The notes below the pieces were generated by a model. The model was not told where the DNA came from. It saw only the letters and a list, made by a program, of their open reading frames with translations, and ran no database searches. DNA of 52,948 nucleotides, taken from assembly GCF_020889685.1 (NCBI RefSeq), contig NZ_JACMYO010000040.1, forward strand, positions 1 to 52,948, read 5' to 3'. Both the position numbers and the translations under genes were made by a program. The stretch is from Bradyrhizobium oropedii. GTDB lineage: Bacteria; Pseudomonadota; Alphaproteobacteria; Rhizobiales; Xanthobacteraceae. Below are positions 8,924 to 18,436 of this stretch, piece by piece; position 1 is the first letter of the stretch; every line of letters begins with the position of its first letter.

Positions 8924-10165
8924 CTAGGCTGCAATCCGCACGGGAAGTGCGGAATAGCCGTGCACGAAGTTAGATGCAATTCGCTCGGGTTCGCCGACAA
9001 CCTTGACCTCCAGTCGCGCATCCAAAATCTCTTCCCAGAGGACTTTCAACTGCAGTTCCGCAAGATGTCGACCAACGCACCGATGGATGCCGAATCCGAA
9101 CGAAAGATGCTGCCGCACATTCTTGCGGTCGATGACGAAGCTGTCGGCGTTCTCGATGACCTCTTCGTCCCGGTTGCCAGAGATGTACCACATGACGACC
9201 TTGTCGCCCTTCCTGATTTGCTTCCCACCTATGATGCAATCTGCTGCAGCGTTACGTCGCATATGTGCGATCGGCGTCTGGTATCGAATAATCTCGGACA
9301 CGGCACTCGCCACCAGCCCCGGATTGTCGCTTAGTTTTCGTAGCTCGCCCGGGTGCTGATTCATGAACAGGACGCCGCCGGTAATCGAGTTGCGGGTGGT
9401 GTCGTTGCCTCCCACGATCAGCAGGAGCAGATTCCCGAGAAACTCATCCGGCGTCATATGGCGCGTGGCGGGCGAGTGCGCCATCAAGGAAATGAGGTCG
9501 AGACGCGGCTCGGCATCGATGCGCTCGTGCCAAAGTCGGGTGAAATAGTCCAGGCATCCGGACAAGATTGTACTTCGTTTGTCCCAGCTGTCGACCGCAT
9601 GACCTGCTCTCGGAGGAGTGACAGCGACATCCGACCAATGGGTCAAGAGTCGCCGGTCTTCGAAGGGAAAGTCGAAGAGTGTGGCCAGCATCTGCGTCGT
9701 CAACTCGATGGACACCATGTCGACCCAATTGAACGGTTCATTGCGTGGCAAGCCGTCCAGAATTGCCCTGACCCGAGAGCGGATCAGGCTTTCGAGCTTC
9801 GTCAGGTTATCCGGTGCAACTATCGGACTTACGGCATTGCGCTGCTCGGCATGTTTCGGAGGCCCCATCTTGATGAAACTTGGGGTCCAGTGCTCGTCAG
9901 GCACGTCGACGATAGTGATACCTTGCTCCGACGAAAATGTTCTGTGATTTGTATCTACTGCTACAATATCGCGGTATTTCGTGAGGGACCAATATGGGCC
10001 ATAGCGGCTGTCTTGGCAGTAGTGAACGGGATCTTCCCTTCGCAGCCGCTCAAAGCACCCCCATATGCTATCATCTTGAAAGCGCTTGGCTTCGCTTACA
10101 TCCAGGCTGCTCAGCGGAATACTTGACGCATCATCGGCTCCCAAGTCTGCCAATCGCGTTTTCAT
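8924..10165 (-). CDS. Cytochrome P450, copy 1
   Basis: The 413-aa protein has all P450 signatures: the I-helix oxygen-activation motif GGNDTTRN, the K-helix ExxR as EIIRYQ, and the heme-binding loop FGFGIHRCVG with the thiolate cysteine. Overall style (soluble, no N-terminal anchor, LLLIVGGNDTTR) is that of bacterial class I enzymes; it reminds me of the rhizobial CYP127 group, unconfirmed. The start MKTRLADLG was chosen over an ATG 30 bases upstream because a GGGAG site precedes it and the second copy has the same start. It needs a ferredoxin partner, none of which is encoded beside it. The substrate is unknown. Confidence 0.9.
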   Translation of the reverse strand: MKTRLADLGADDASSIPLSSLDVSEAKRFQDDSIWGCFERLRREDPVHYCQDSRYGPYWSLTKYRDIVAVDTNHRTFSSEQGITIVDVPDEHWTPSFIKMGPPKHAEQRNAVSPIVAPDNLTKLESLIRSRVRAILDGLPRNEPFNWVDMVSIELTTQMLATLFDFPFEDRRLLTHWSDVAVTPPRAGHAVDSWDKRSTILSGCLDYFTRLWHERIDAEPRLDLISLMAHSPATRHMTPDEFLGNLLLLIVGGNDTTRNSITGGVLFMNQHPGELRKLSDNPGLVASAVSEIIRYQTPIAHMRRNAAADCIIGGKQIRKGDKVVMWYISGNRDEEVIENADSFVIDRKNVRQHLSFGFGIHRCVGRHLAELQLKVLWEEILDARLEVKVVGEPERIASNFVHGYSALPVRIAA

Positions 10166-10199
10166 GATCGTCTCCCGCCGATTCTGCTCGCTCAAGAGC

Positions 10200-10873
10200 T
10201 TACGGATCCGCGTGGTCGCGATCCATGGTGTCGACTACTGTGGCGCTTTGATTGCGAGCAGGTCGTCGCTCCAAACAGAGTATCCCCCAAAGCGCAGGAG
10301 GTCTCCCCTACCATTTCCGGCAGTAAGGATCGGATTGACTTTCCAACTCATCTGCTCCAGTGGATCTGAGAGCCATCATCGCCACACCGGTGCCGCCTAA
10401 TGCCGGCTAAATCGCTGCTCGACCTATCAAACAGGCGCCATGTGGCAGCCGCTTTCCACTTTTTAAAAGTACCAAATGCGACATCTTTGGCTCGTCACGG
10501 TCGCACTTGAAGTTGTTACCCGTTGTCCGCATCGGTGCCGTGGCAATCACTAGCGCTGATTGTCGCCGACCAGATCCGTTAGCGCCGCTCCGCGCCGAGG
10601 GACACTAATTTGTTGTTCAACTGGCAAGCGGCCTGCTTCATCCATCGTCCTGACCGACAGAAGCTTTCGCGGAGGATCGCAGCCAAGGGCTGCGATGCTC
10701 GATCCTATATCTATCCCATTTATGGTCCGAACCATTCGCGATGGGCTATCCCCTGCGCGGCAAATGAAACTGTGGCCGGAAATCCGCGCCGCCATCGGGA
10801 GAAATTTGAGACGCCCGTTTGGCCCGCTCAGATGCAGGCTAAGCATCACTACTGCTCCGAAAAGCGTCTCCAC
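10200..10873 (-). pseudogene. Decayed reading frame upstream of P450, copy 1
   Basis: Pieces of minus-strand reading frame between the P450 and the divergent radical SAM gene also occur in the second copy. Examples are DPPRKLLSVRTMDEAGRLP here against CPRKLL and RIMDEAGWLP there, and the end MDRDHADP against MDRDLWIP. Frames are broken several times. This suggests that a further gene once preceded the P450 in the same direction. I do not recognise the family. Confidence 0.35.
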
Positions 10874-11194
10874 AGACCCTTACGCGAGGACATCGAACCC
10901 AGCACCTGACGGCCGAAACGAAACGAGGATGTAAGTGACAGCCCAACCGTACTAAGCGGCGCTCAACGCGTAGAGAGCAGTATTCGACACGGCAGATCGG
11001 TAGTCCTTCAGTGCGCGCAATATCGAAACTCGGCGCATTGTGAGCCGTGATACTGGAGCTTCGTTTAGGCCATTTCGATAACCGACCTGCACTTTAATTG
11101 CGATCCGTAAGGAGCAAAGCAAGCAGTTGCGCACTGATGGCGACTCTCCTTCTCCAGCAACTTCTTGCTCCGGCACCTGAAAGGACCAGGCAGA

Positions 11195-12079
11195 ATGACG
11201 GCATACCATATGATGTTACAGAACTCGCGCGCATCCCATCCTGGTGGCAGGGTATTGGAGATAACCACGACCGCTGGATGCATCGTCAGATGTTCTTATT
11301 GCCCGCAGGACAGGTTCGCCGATCGTCAAAGACCCGTGTCCCAAGCGAAGCACCTCGGTGTTCAGGATTTCAAGCGATGTCTGGCACGCGTACCAACAGC
11401 TACCGGCATCGGTTTTGCCGGCTACTCGGAACCTTGGCTGCATCCGGCGTGCACCGGGATGGTTGAGCATGCGTACGCACGCGGTCACGACGTCCGAATC
11501 TTCACGACGCTTGTCGGAATGAACGGGAGTGACGTTCGGCGCTTGCAGGTGCTCCAGTTCAGCGCTTTCGTTGTCCACGTTCCCGATGACGGAACTTATA
11601 TGAACAGCCGCCTTATCGGAAAGACCTATCTCAATGTCATGCGCCGACTGGTCGAGGCGAACATTCCCTCAATTCGATTCGTCGTTCTCGGAAACGTCCA
11701 TCCCGATCTCGCCGACATCATTCCCGCCAAAATGCTAAAACGCTTGCGGCCGCTGAGTAGCAGGCGGGGACATATTGATTTGAATATCATCAAGCCGCGA
11801 CAGCCGGTCGTCGGACCTTTGACATGCATGGGCAAACAACAGTATCGTAATGTCCTTCTTCCAAACGGCGACGTTACATTGTGTTGCATGGATTTTGAGC
11901 GGCGTCATGTCCTGGGCAATCTTTTGCGCGACGAGTACGAAGACCTGTTCGAAGGGCGAACATTTAGCGAAATCGTCGATCGCATGAACGGAACGGATGG
12001 CTTTCTGCTTTGCAGGATATGTGAATTTGCCAAGCCGCAGACGTCGGAATGGTGTGTGGGAGCCGACCAGCAATCGTGA
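11195..12079 (+). CDS. Radical SAM protein with SPASM/twitch-like C-terminus, copy 1
   Basis: The 294-aa protein carries the radical SAM cluster motif CIVRCSYC (Cx3Cx2C) near residue 30, the GGE-like region GFAGYSEPWLHP, and a C-terminal set of cysteines (C-x13-G-x4-C followed by CRIC) typical of an auxiliary Fe-S cluster domain. Such enzymes cleave S-adenosylmethionine to modify peptides or small molecules. The ATG at 11195 was chosen because AAGGA precedes it and the second copy starts identically. It is divergent from the P450 with about 1 kb between them. No precursor peptide gene was recognised nearby. The substrate is unknown. Confidence 0.88.
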   Translation: MTAYHMMLQNSRASHPGGRVLEITTTAGCIVRCSYCPQDRFADRQRPVSQAKHLGVQDFKRCLARVPTATGIGFAGYSEPWLHPACTGMVEHAYARGHDVRIFTTLVGMNGSDVRRLQVLQFSAFVVHVPDDGTYMNSRLIGKTYLNVMRRLVEANIPSIRFVVLGNVHPDLADIIPAKMLKRLRPLSSRRGHIDLNIIKPRQPVVGPLTCMGKQQYRNVLLPNGDVTLCCMDFERRHVLGNLLRDEYEDLFEGRTFSEIVDRMNGTDGFLLCRICEFAKPQTSEWCVGADQQS

Positions 12080-12185
12080 GGGCAGGCCCGCGCGAGGGCG
12101 GATGTCAAAAATCCGCTGAAGAACCACACAAGAGCGACGCCAACTCGCCTGCGCCGTGCCCGGAAGAGCCATGCCGATAGAAAGT

Positions 12186-12379
12186 AACCGGTATGAGCTC
12201 CCACGTCCGCGATGTTTAGCGGTCGCGTGCGTAGCGGATGGGCATCCAGTGCTGGCGCAGCGCCTCGACGACGGCTGGGATATCGAGGTAGGCGTTACGG
12301 AGGAAATCCTCGGTTTTGCGACCGTTTCGTGGCGGTCCGAGCAGCGGACGGGCCTGATCGCGCATTGCCTCACTAAAAA
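12186..12379. other. Spacer between cassette copy 1 and the IS
   Basis: No start-to-stop gene. One minus-strand frame gives a plausible peptide (FLRNAYLDIPAVVEALRQHW, about 12230-12320) ending in a stop, perhaps a relic of an unrecognised gene. Confidence 0.3.
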
Positions 12380-14098
12380 TGTTACCGGACAACTTCCCTG
12401 TCGCGCCTGGGGCGGAGCTGCCGAATCAGTTCGGTGGCGGCTATGGCAGGGAGGATCAGCATGCGCGCAAAGCGCGAGATCACGTCAGCGCTGGCCGAGC
12501 GTTATCGGGCGGGCGGGCGGCTCGAGAAGGGACGGATCCTGGACGAGCTTTGCGCCGTCACGGGATGGCATCGCAAGCACGCGATCCGAGCACTGTCAGT
12601 GGCCGAGGCATTGGGATCGGCCGTGCCGCGGCGGCGAGGCCGGACCTACGGTGCTTCCATTCGGGTTGCACTGATTGTGCTATGGGACGCCTCTGACCGG
12701 CTCTGCAGTAAGCGGCTCGTCGCAATGATCCCGTTCTTGCTCCCGGCACTTGAACGGCACGGCAGATTGAAGCTTTCTGCCGATGAGCGGTCGCTAGTTT
12801 TAAAGGTGAGCGCGGCGACGATCGATCGCCTGCTGAGCGACGTAAAGATCGCAGCAGCCGGAGGACGCAGACGGCGGGCGGGGTTTTCCAGTGCCGTACG
12901 GCGGCAGGTCCCGGTGCGCACATTCAATGACTGGGGATCGCCTCCGCCGGGGTACTGCGAAGCGGATCTGGTTGCGCACGGCGGCATGTCCGTAGCCGGC
13001 GCGTTCATTCAGACGCTAACAATGGTGGATATCGCGACGGGATGGACTGAATGCTTTCCGCTCGTCGTGCGTGAAGCAGCTCTTGTGGTCGAGGCTCTCG
13101 AGCGCGCGCAGAACCTATTTCCCTGGCCCGTTCGCGGGCTCGATTTTGACAACGACAGCGCCTTCATGAACGACACGGTCGTGTCGTGGTGCCGCTCTCA
13201 CAATGTCGAAGTCACTCGTTCCAGGGCCTACAAGAAGAACGATCAGGCATTCGTTGAACAAAAGAACGGAGCTATCGTTCGCCGCCTGGTGGGGTACGGG
13301 CGGTTTGAAGGCATTGATGCCGCTCGCTCGTTAGCTCGCCTGTTTGCGGCTGCACATCAATTTCCTCCAGCCCTCGTTTAAGCTCAAGGAGAAGCACCGC
13401 GAAGGTGCCAAGGTGATCAAAAACTATCTTCCTCCGGCTACGCCGTACGAAAGAGCATTGGTCCACCCGAGTCTCAATGAGGCATTTAAACGTAGGCTGC
13501 GGGAGATTTACCGCACGCTTGATCCGGTGGCATTGCTGGCACAGGTGCGGGACGCTCAAAATGAGCTGGGCAAGCGCGTTGATCAGCGGGCCGGAAAGCC
13601 AGCGATGATTATCGCGCCGGTGCAAAGCGACTTGGCGGCTTTTGCCCGAGAGCTCGGCGATGGTTGGAAAGATGGTGAGCAGCGGGGCATTCATCGGCGC
13701 CGCTATGTGCGGCGCAAGCCTGTGCCACGCCGGCCATCGATGCTCGACCCGTACATCCCCATCATCGAGGAATGGCTCGCCGCGGCTTCGCACTTGTCCG
13801 CGGTCGATCTTCTCTCCCGGCTGGAAGCGCATGCGCCTGGTCGGTCAGCGGGCATCAGCGGCGTACGGTGCAGCGATGGGTGAAGAATTGGCGATCAAAG
13901 GCCGCTCGACAGCTCATCAGCAGCACGGAGATCACACTAGCGGTCCAAGCTTCGTGCCTTAGGATCTAATCCGGTTCTTTCGCCGAATCACCGCAAGCCG
14001 CTCGCTCGCTACGGCGCTCTGGACGGCGCGCTTCGCGAGCGGCTTGCTCGGACTCGCGGCAGCTGCTTCAGGAGAGACTAGGGTGCGCTTCGGTAACA
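12380..14098 (+). mobile_element. Decayed insertion sequence between the two cassettes
   Basis: A transposase relic fills most of this interval. TGTTACCG at 12380-12387 faces an inverted CGGTAACA at 14091-14098, which may be the core of the terminal repeats, although the match beyond these 8 bases is poor and no target duplication is evident. Boundaries are therefore tentative. The element sits between the two copies of the P450 cassette and may have taken part in, or followed, the duplication. Confidence 0.55.
12461..13963 (+). pseudogene. DDE (integrase-core) transposase, ISNCY-like, broken
   Basis: From an ATG after GGAGG, the frame encodes MRAKREITSALAERYRAGGR, a helix-turn-helix region, and an integrase core with GYCEADLVAHGG, DFDNDSAFMND and QKNGAIVRRLVGYGRFEG, where the acidic residues of the DDE triad are visible. 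The frame breaks at about 13345-13380 (continuing INFLQPSFKLKEKHREGAKV in another frame) and again near 13800-13870 (RRTVQRWVKNWRSKAARQLI in a third). The ancestor was about 500 residues. The gene is inactive as read. Confidence 0.8.
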
Positions 14099-14239
14099 TT
14101 GTCATCTGAGGCAATATGAAGGGGCAGCTTTCCATGGCGCGCGACATGTCTATGGAACAGCCCTGCCAAGGGTCATCCCGAATACTGAAGAGCCGTCACA
14201 AGCATGCCCGCATCGTGGAACGGACTGGAGGATCGTGGT
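14099..14239. other. Spacer before cassette copy 2
   Basis: Short non-coding stretch between the IS and the point where similarity to copy 1 becomes visible; nothing recognised. Confidence 0.3.
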
Positions 14240-14497
14240 GAAAGAAAGTACCGGCGGATGTCGATTTGCAGACCCTCGGCAGCCGCAAGCGTCTTATTAT
14301 CCGGGAAGGAGATGCTGGTGTTCGACCGAAGAATTCACGAATCAAACGATGCGCGGATCCCGGCTAGATGTGGAACGTCCGTCCAAACAACATCTTCTTC
14401 TCGCATTCTAATTGAGCAGAACCGACGTTGCTCAACTCCTTTTCAAAATACGATTTCGCTGAAGATGCCATCCATTTTAGCGGTACTTAAAATACGC

Positions 14498-14851
14498 TCA
14501 TAGCAATACCGCAGCGAGCGTGCCAAGCGCACCGAGCGCCAACCCGATTAGCGAACCTACCGTCGGCACGTCTCGAAACAGGAGAAGCGTGAGAATCGGT
14601 TCCACCACTAAAATTGCTCCCACCGATATCGCAATGATGATCCAGATATTCTCTAGATGCATGTATCCTAGTGCATATCCGAAAACGACAAGGATGCCGC
14701 CGAAGGATATCAGCAGGAACATCGGCAAGAGCGTTGTCAGGTCCCCGCCGGCCTTTCCAAACTGCTTTGAGGCAATCAACCCTGCGATTATCGAAAGCGC
14801 TTCGCCAAAGAAAATCGCTCCGACCGCTACAATCTTCAATGCTAAGCTCAT
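14498..14851 (-). CDS. Small four-helix exporter (SMR/EamA-like), intact copy 2
   Basis: The 117-aa protein starts MSLALKIVAVGAIFFGEALS and has four hydrophobic helices, with a conserved glycine-rich second half (ISFGGILVVFGYALGYMHLE) and PILTLLLFRD before the last helix. Size and topology fit SMR/DMT exporters, which work as dimers in the inner membrane; I do not see an obvious helix-1 Glu-14 equivalent other than the Glu in FFGEALS, which is at about residue 17. An upstream extension of 37 codons is open but was rejected because the copy 1 gene begins at the same Met. It lies 273 bases after the P450 and probably shares its transcript. Confidence 0.75.
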   Translation of the reverse strand: MSLALKIVAVGAIFFGEALSIIAGLIASKQFGKAGGDLTTLLPMFLLISFGGILVVFGYALGYMHLENIWIIIAISVGAILVVEPILTLLLFRDVPTVGSLIGLALGALGTLAAVLL

Positions 14852-15124
14852 CGCCTGACGTATCGAAAACGCTGGGTCAAAGGTAACTTCCAATGCTGGA
14901 ATCCATCTCCTGACTGCCTTAGACAGTTGGAGATGCAAGGGCCCTCGGCTGGGCACCACCATTCATGGCTTCTCGCAGGCACTCAACGTCTGCTGAATGC
15001 TGCCCAGTTCCCGAGGCCGACATCCCTCACGCCGGTTAACCGCTTTCGTTATTGTGCAGCGACGAGAGTGAAGAAGAAGACGAAACTGAGCAGCTGGGCG
15101 GCCGCCAAGCCCGAGCATCATGGC

Positions 15125-16366
15125 CTAAGCTGCAATCTGCACAGGAAGTGCGGAATAGCCGTGAACAAAGTTGGACGCAATTCGCTCGGGCTCGCCCACA
15201 ACCTTGATCTCCAGTCCAGCCTTCAAGATTTCTTCCCAGAGGATTTTCAACTGCAGCTCAGCAAGATGCCGTCCAACGCAACGATGGATCCCGAATCCGA
15301 ACGAAAGATGCTGCCGTACGTTCTTGCGGTCGATGACGAAGCTGTCGGCGTTCACGATGACATCTTCGTCCCGGTTACCAGAGATATACCACATGACGAC
15401 CTTGTCGCCCTTCCTGATTTGTTTCCCACCTATGATGATATCGGCCGCAGCGTTGCGCCGCACATGTGCTATGGGCGTTTGATATCGAATAATCTCGGAT
15501 ACGGCGCTCGAGACCAGCTTGGGATTATCGCGTAGTTTTCGCAGCTCGGAGGGGTGCTGGGTCATGAACAGGAGGCCGCCGGTAATCGAATTGCGCGTGG
15601 TGTCATTCCCACCCACGATCAGCAGAATCAGATTGCCGAGAAACTCGTTCGGCTCCATGTGTCGAGTTGCAGGCGAGTGCGCCATCATAGAAATCAGGTC
15701 GAGACGCGGCTCGGCTTTAATGCGCTCGTTCCAAAGCCGCGCGAAACACGCCAAGCACTCGGACAAGATCGCACAGCGCTTGTCCCAGCTGTCGATGGGC
15801 TGGCCAGTTTTCGGAATTGCTACAGCTACGTCCGACCAGTAGGTTAAGAGCCGCCGATCCTCAAACGGAAAGTCGAATAGCGTAGCAAGCATCTGCGTCG
15901 TCAACTCGATGGAGACCCTATCCACCCAATTGAAGTCATCGTTGCGCGGCAAGCCGTCCAGAATTGTCCTGACGCGACGGCGGATCACGCTTTCGAGTTT
16001 CGTCAGGTTTTCTGGCGCGACGATCGGACTTACAGTATCACGCTGCTCGCGATGCTTAGGCGGACCCATCTTGATGAAACTCTGAGTCCAGTGCTTGCCA
16101 GGCACGTCGGCAATGGTGACACCCTGCTCCGAAGAGAACATTTTGTGATTGGTATCTACCTCTACGATATCGCGGTATTTCGTTAGCGACCAATATGGAC
16201 CATAGAGGCTGTCTTGGCAGTAGTGAACGGGAGCTTCCCGTCGCAGCCGCTCGAAATAACCCCACATGCTATCATCTTGAAAGCGCTTGGCTTCGCTTAC
16301 ATCCAGATTGCTCAGCGGGATATTACACGCGCCCTCGGCTCTATAGTCTGCCAATTGCGTTTTCAT
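15125..16366 (-). CDS. Cytochrome P450, copy 2
   Basis: Same length as copy 1 (413 aa) and highly similar throughout, with identical signatures GGNDTTRN, EIIRYQ and FGFGIHRCVG. A 90-codon open extension upstream of the chosen start is not protein-like. MKTQLADYRAEGA with GGAG in front matches the copy 1 start. Differences lie mainly in the N-terminal 40 residues and around residues 165-215, a part of P450s that often lines the substrate pocket, so the two enzymes might accept different substrates. Conservation of both heme loops suggests both remain under selection. Confidence 0.9.
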   Translation of the reverse strand: MKTQLADYRAEGACNIPLSNLDVSEAKRFQDDSMWGYFERLRREAPVHYCQDSLYGPYWSLTKYRDIVEVDTNHKMFSSEQGVTIADVPGKHWTQSFIKMGPPKHREQRDTVSPIVAPENLTKLESVIRRRVRTILDGLPRNDDFNWVDRVSIELTTQMLATLFDFPFEDRRLLTYWSDVAVAIPKTGQPIDSWDKRCAILSECLACFARLWNERIKAEPRLDLISMMAHSPATRHMEPNEFLGNLILLIVGGNDTTRNSITGGLLFMTQHPSELRKLRDNPKLVSSAVSEIIRYQTPIAHVRRNAAADIIIGGKQIRKGDKVVMWYISGNRDEDVIVNADSFVIDRKNVRQHLSFGFGIHRCVGRHLAELQLKILWEEILKAGLEIKVVGEPERIASNFVHGYSALPVQIAA

Positions 16367-16398
16367 GATCGTCTCCGCAGATTTTGCTCTCTCGAGAG

Positions 16399-17038
16399 CT
16401 AAGGGATCCACAGATCGCGATCCATAGTTTCGAGCTGGCGTGGCGTTTTGGTTGCGAGCGGGTCGTCGCTCCAGCAGAGTATCGCAAATCCTAGGTCCGT
16501 CTCCCCTACCATTTCCGGCAGGTAAGGATCGCGTTGACTTTCCAACTCCATCTGCTCGAGTGGATCGATGAGAACCGTCCGCGCTACACAGGCAGTGCCG
16601 AATGCCAGCGACGTTGCTGCTCGCGCGATCAAACAAGACGCAATGCGGCCGCAGCTTCCCACCTCTTTAAGAGGCAAAATGCGACGTCTTCGGCTCCTCA
16701 CGCCGCGCTTACTTCCATGCTGGCCGCTGGATTGTGCGGTGACCACTACCCACACTGATCGTACGTCCACGAATACGGTTAACGCCGTTCCGCTGAGAAA
16801 AGCCAATTAGTTCTCATGGCAACCAGCCTGCTTCATCCATTATCCTGACCAGAAACTTAAACGGGACAAGAAGCTTTCGCGGACAATCGCCGCCGAGGCC
16901 TGCGATGCTCGGTCGCTTGTCCATCGCATTCATGGCGCCCGAACCATTCGCGAGGAATATCACCTGCACCAAAAATGGCAAATCATAGAGAGTAGTCCGG
17001 AACCCGCGCCGCCATCGGAAGGCTTTAGGATGTCCCAT
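16399..17038 (-). pseudogene. Decayed reading frame upstream of P450, copy 2
   Basis: A minus-strand frame ending 32 bases before the P450 start reads sensibly over its last 60 codons (LIDPLEQMELESQRDPYLPE, then LETMDRDLWIP). Further upstream, CPRKLL and RIMDEAGWLP recur from copy 1 in another frame. Compared with copy 1 the tail is better preserved here. It points to an ancestral gene directly upstream of, and co-directional with, the P450. The family is not recognised. Confidence 0.35.
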
Positions 17039-17414
17039 TTGGGCAGGTCAGATGCTGGCTTCGCATCGCCACGGCTCCGGAAGCATCTCCGCAGCCCCTT
17101 CTAGCGAAGACACCGGGCCCAGCATCTGACGTGTGCCGACACGGAACGAGGATGTCAGTGACAGGCAACGATGCTGAGCGGCAGTCGACGCGTAGAGAGG
17201 AGAAATCGACACGCCAGACCGGGTCCCACCTTTCGGCAGCGGATTATCGAACTCGGCGCATGGCCAGCCATGACATAGCAGCTTCGTCTAGCCCTTTTCG
17301 CCAGCGGCCTATCCCGGATTTGCAATCCGTGAGAAGCAAAGCAAGCCCTGCGCACCAAACGCTCCGCTCCCTCTCCAGCAATTTCTTGCTCCGCCACCTG
17401 AAAGGCCAGAACAG

Positions 17415-18293
17415 AATGACGGTATATCCAAGGGAGTTACAAAACTTACGCGCAGCCAATCCTGGTAGCAGGATTTTGGAGATAACCACGACCGCAGGAT
17501 GCATCGTCCGGTGTTCTTATTGCCCCGAAGACAAGTTCGCCGATCGCCAAAGACCTGTGTCTCAAGCGAAGCACCTTGGCCTTCACGATTTCGAGCGATG
17601 TTTGGCACGCGTACCAACGGCTACCGACATAAGTTTTGCCGGATACTCGGAGCCTTGGCTGCATCCGGAGTGCACCAGGATGGTTGAGCATGCTTACGCA
17701 CGCGGCCATGACATCCGAATTTTCACGACCCTTGTCGGAATGAACGGGAATGAGGTCCGGCGCTTGCAAGTGCTACAGTTCAGGGCTTTCGTCGTCCACG
17801 TTCCTGATGACGGCACTTATGTGAACAGCCGCCTCGTTGGAAAGTCCTATCTCAATGTCATGCGCCTGCTCCTCGAGGCGAACATTCCCTCAATTCGGTT
17901 CGTCGTCCTGGGCAAAGTCCATCCTGATCTCGCCGACATCATTCCCGCCAAAACGCTAGAGCGCTGGCGGCCACTGAGTAGCAGGCGAGGACGTCTTGAT
18001 CCGGATATCATCAAACCAAGACGGCCGGCCGTTGGAACTTTGACGTGTATTGGCAGACAACAATATCGCAATGTCCTTCTCCAAACGGCGACGTTACTCT
18101 GTGCTGCATGGATTTTGAGCGGCGTCATGTTCTTGGCAATCTTTTGCGCGACGAATACGAATATCTCTTTGAAGGACCAATCTTTCGTGAAGTTGTCGAT
18201 CGCATGAACGGAATGGGCGGCTTTCTGCTCTGCAGGATGTGCGAATTTGCCAATCCGCAGACGTGGGGACGCTCTATGGATGCCGACCAATAA
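17415..18293 (+). pseudogene. Radical SAM protein, frameshifted copy 2
   Basis: The start MTVYPRELQNLRA and the cluster motif CIVRCSYC are preserved, and the sequence follows copy 1 up to about codon 220. One T is missing at about 18079 (CTTCTCCAAACGG here, CTTCTTCCAAACGG in copy 1). The rest, including LCCMDFERRHVLGNLL and the CRMC cysteines, is therefore in another frame. The truncated product would keep the radical SAM core but lose the auxiliary cluster cysteines. A sequencing error is an alternative explanation. Confidence 0.8.
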
Positions 18294-18436
18294 TTGTGAC
18301 GGCAGGGCCGCGCGAGTGCGGATGTAAAGAATTCACGTAGAACGACACACGACCAAAGCCGATTAGCTCGCCACGTGCCGGGAATGGCCGCCGATGGGAA
18401 ACCCGCCGATCGGATATACGACTGACACTAGGCGGA

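Larger units (their letters stand above)
8040..12185. repeat. Copy 1 of a duplicated exporter-P450-radical SAM cassette
   Basis: The segment is repeated at about 14240-18410 in the same orientation with an offset of roughly 6.2 kb (P450 offset 6201, radical SAM offset 6220). Similarity runs through coding and non-coding parts, including the DNA upstream of the exporter and about 100 bases after the radical SAM gene. Gene order is exporter and P450 leftward, radical SAM rightward. In this copy the exporter is frameshifted, while the P450 and radical SAM genes are intact. The edges are estimates from visual comparison. Confidence 0.85.
14240..18410. repeat. Copy 2 of the exporter-P450-radical SAM cassette
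   Basis: Direct repeat of about 8040-12185. Genes are in the same order and orientation. Here the exporter and P450 are intact and the radical SAM gene carries a one-base deletion. Proteins of the two copies differ at scattered positions, so the duplication is not recent. The edges are visual estimates. Similarity ends about 100 bases after the radical SAM stop, before the end of the FAD oxidoreductase relic. Confidence 0.85.

Noticed and set aside
15125..16636. 503-aa version of the second P450
   Set aside because: The extra 90 N-terminal residues are not protein-like and copy 1 starts at the equivalent of the downstream Met, which has a GGAG site.
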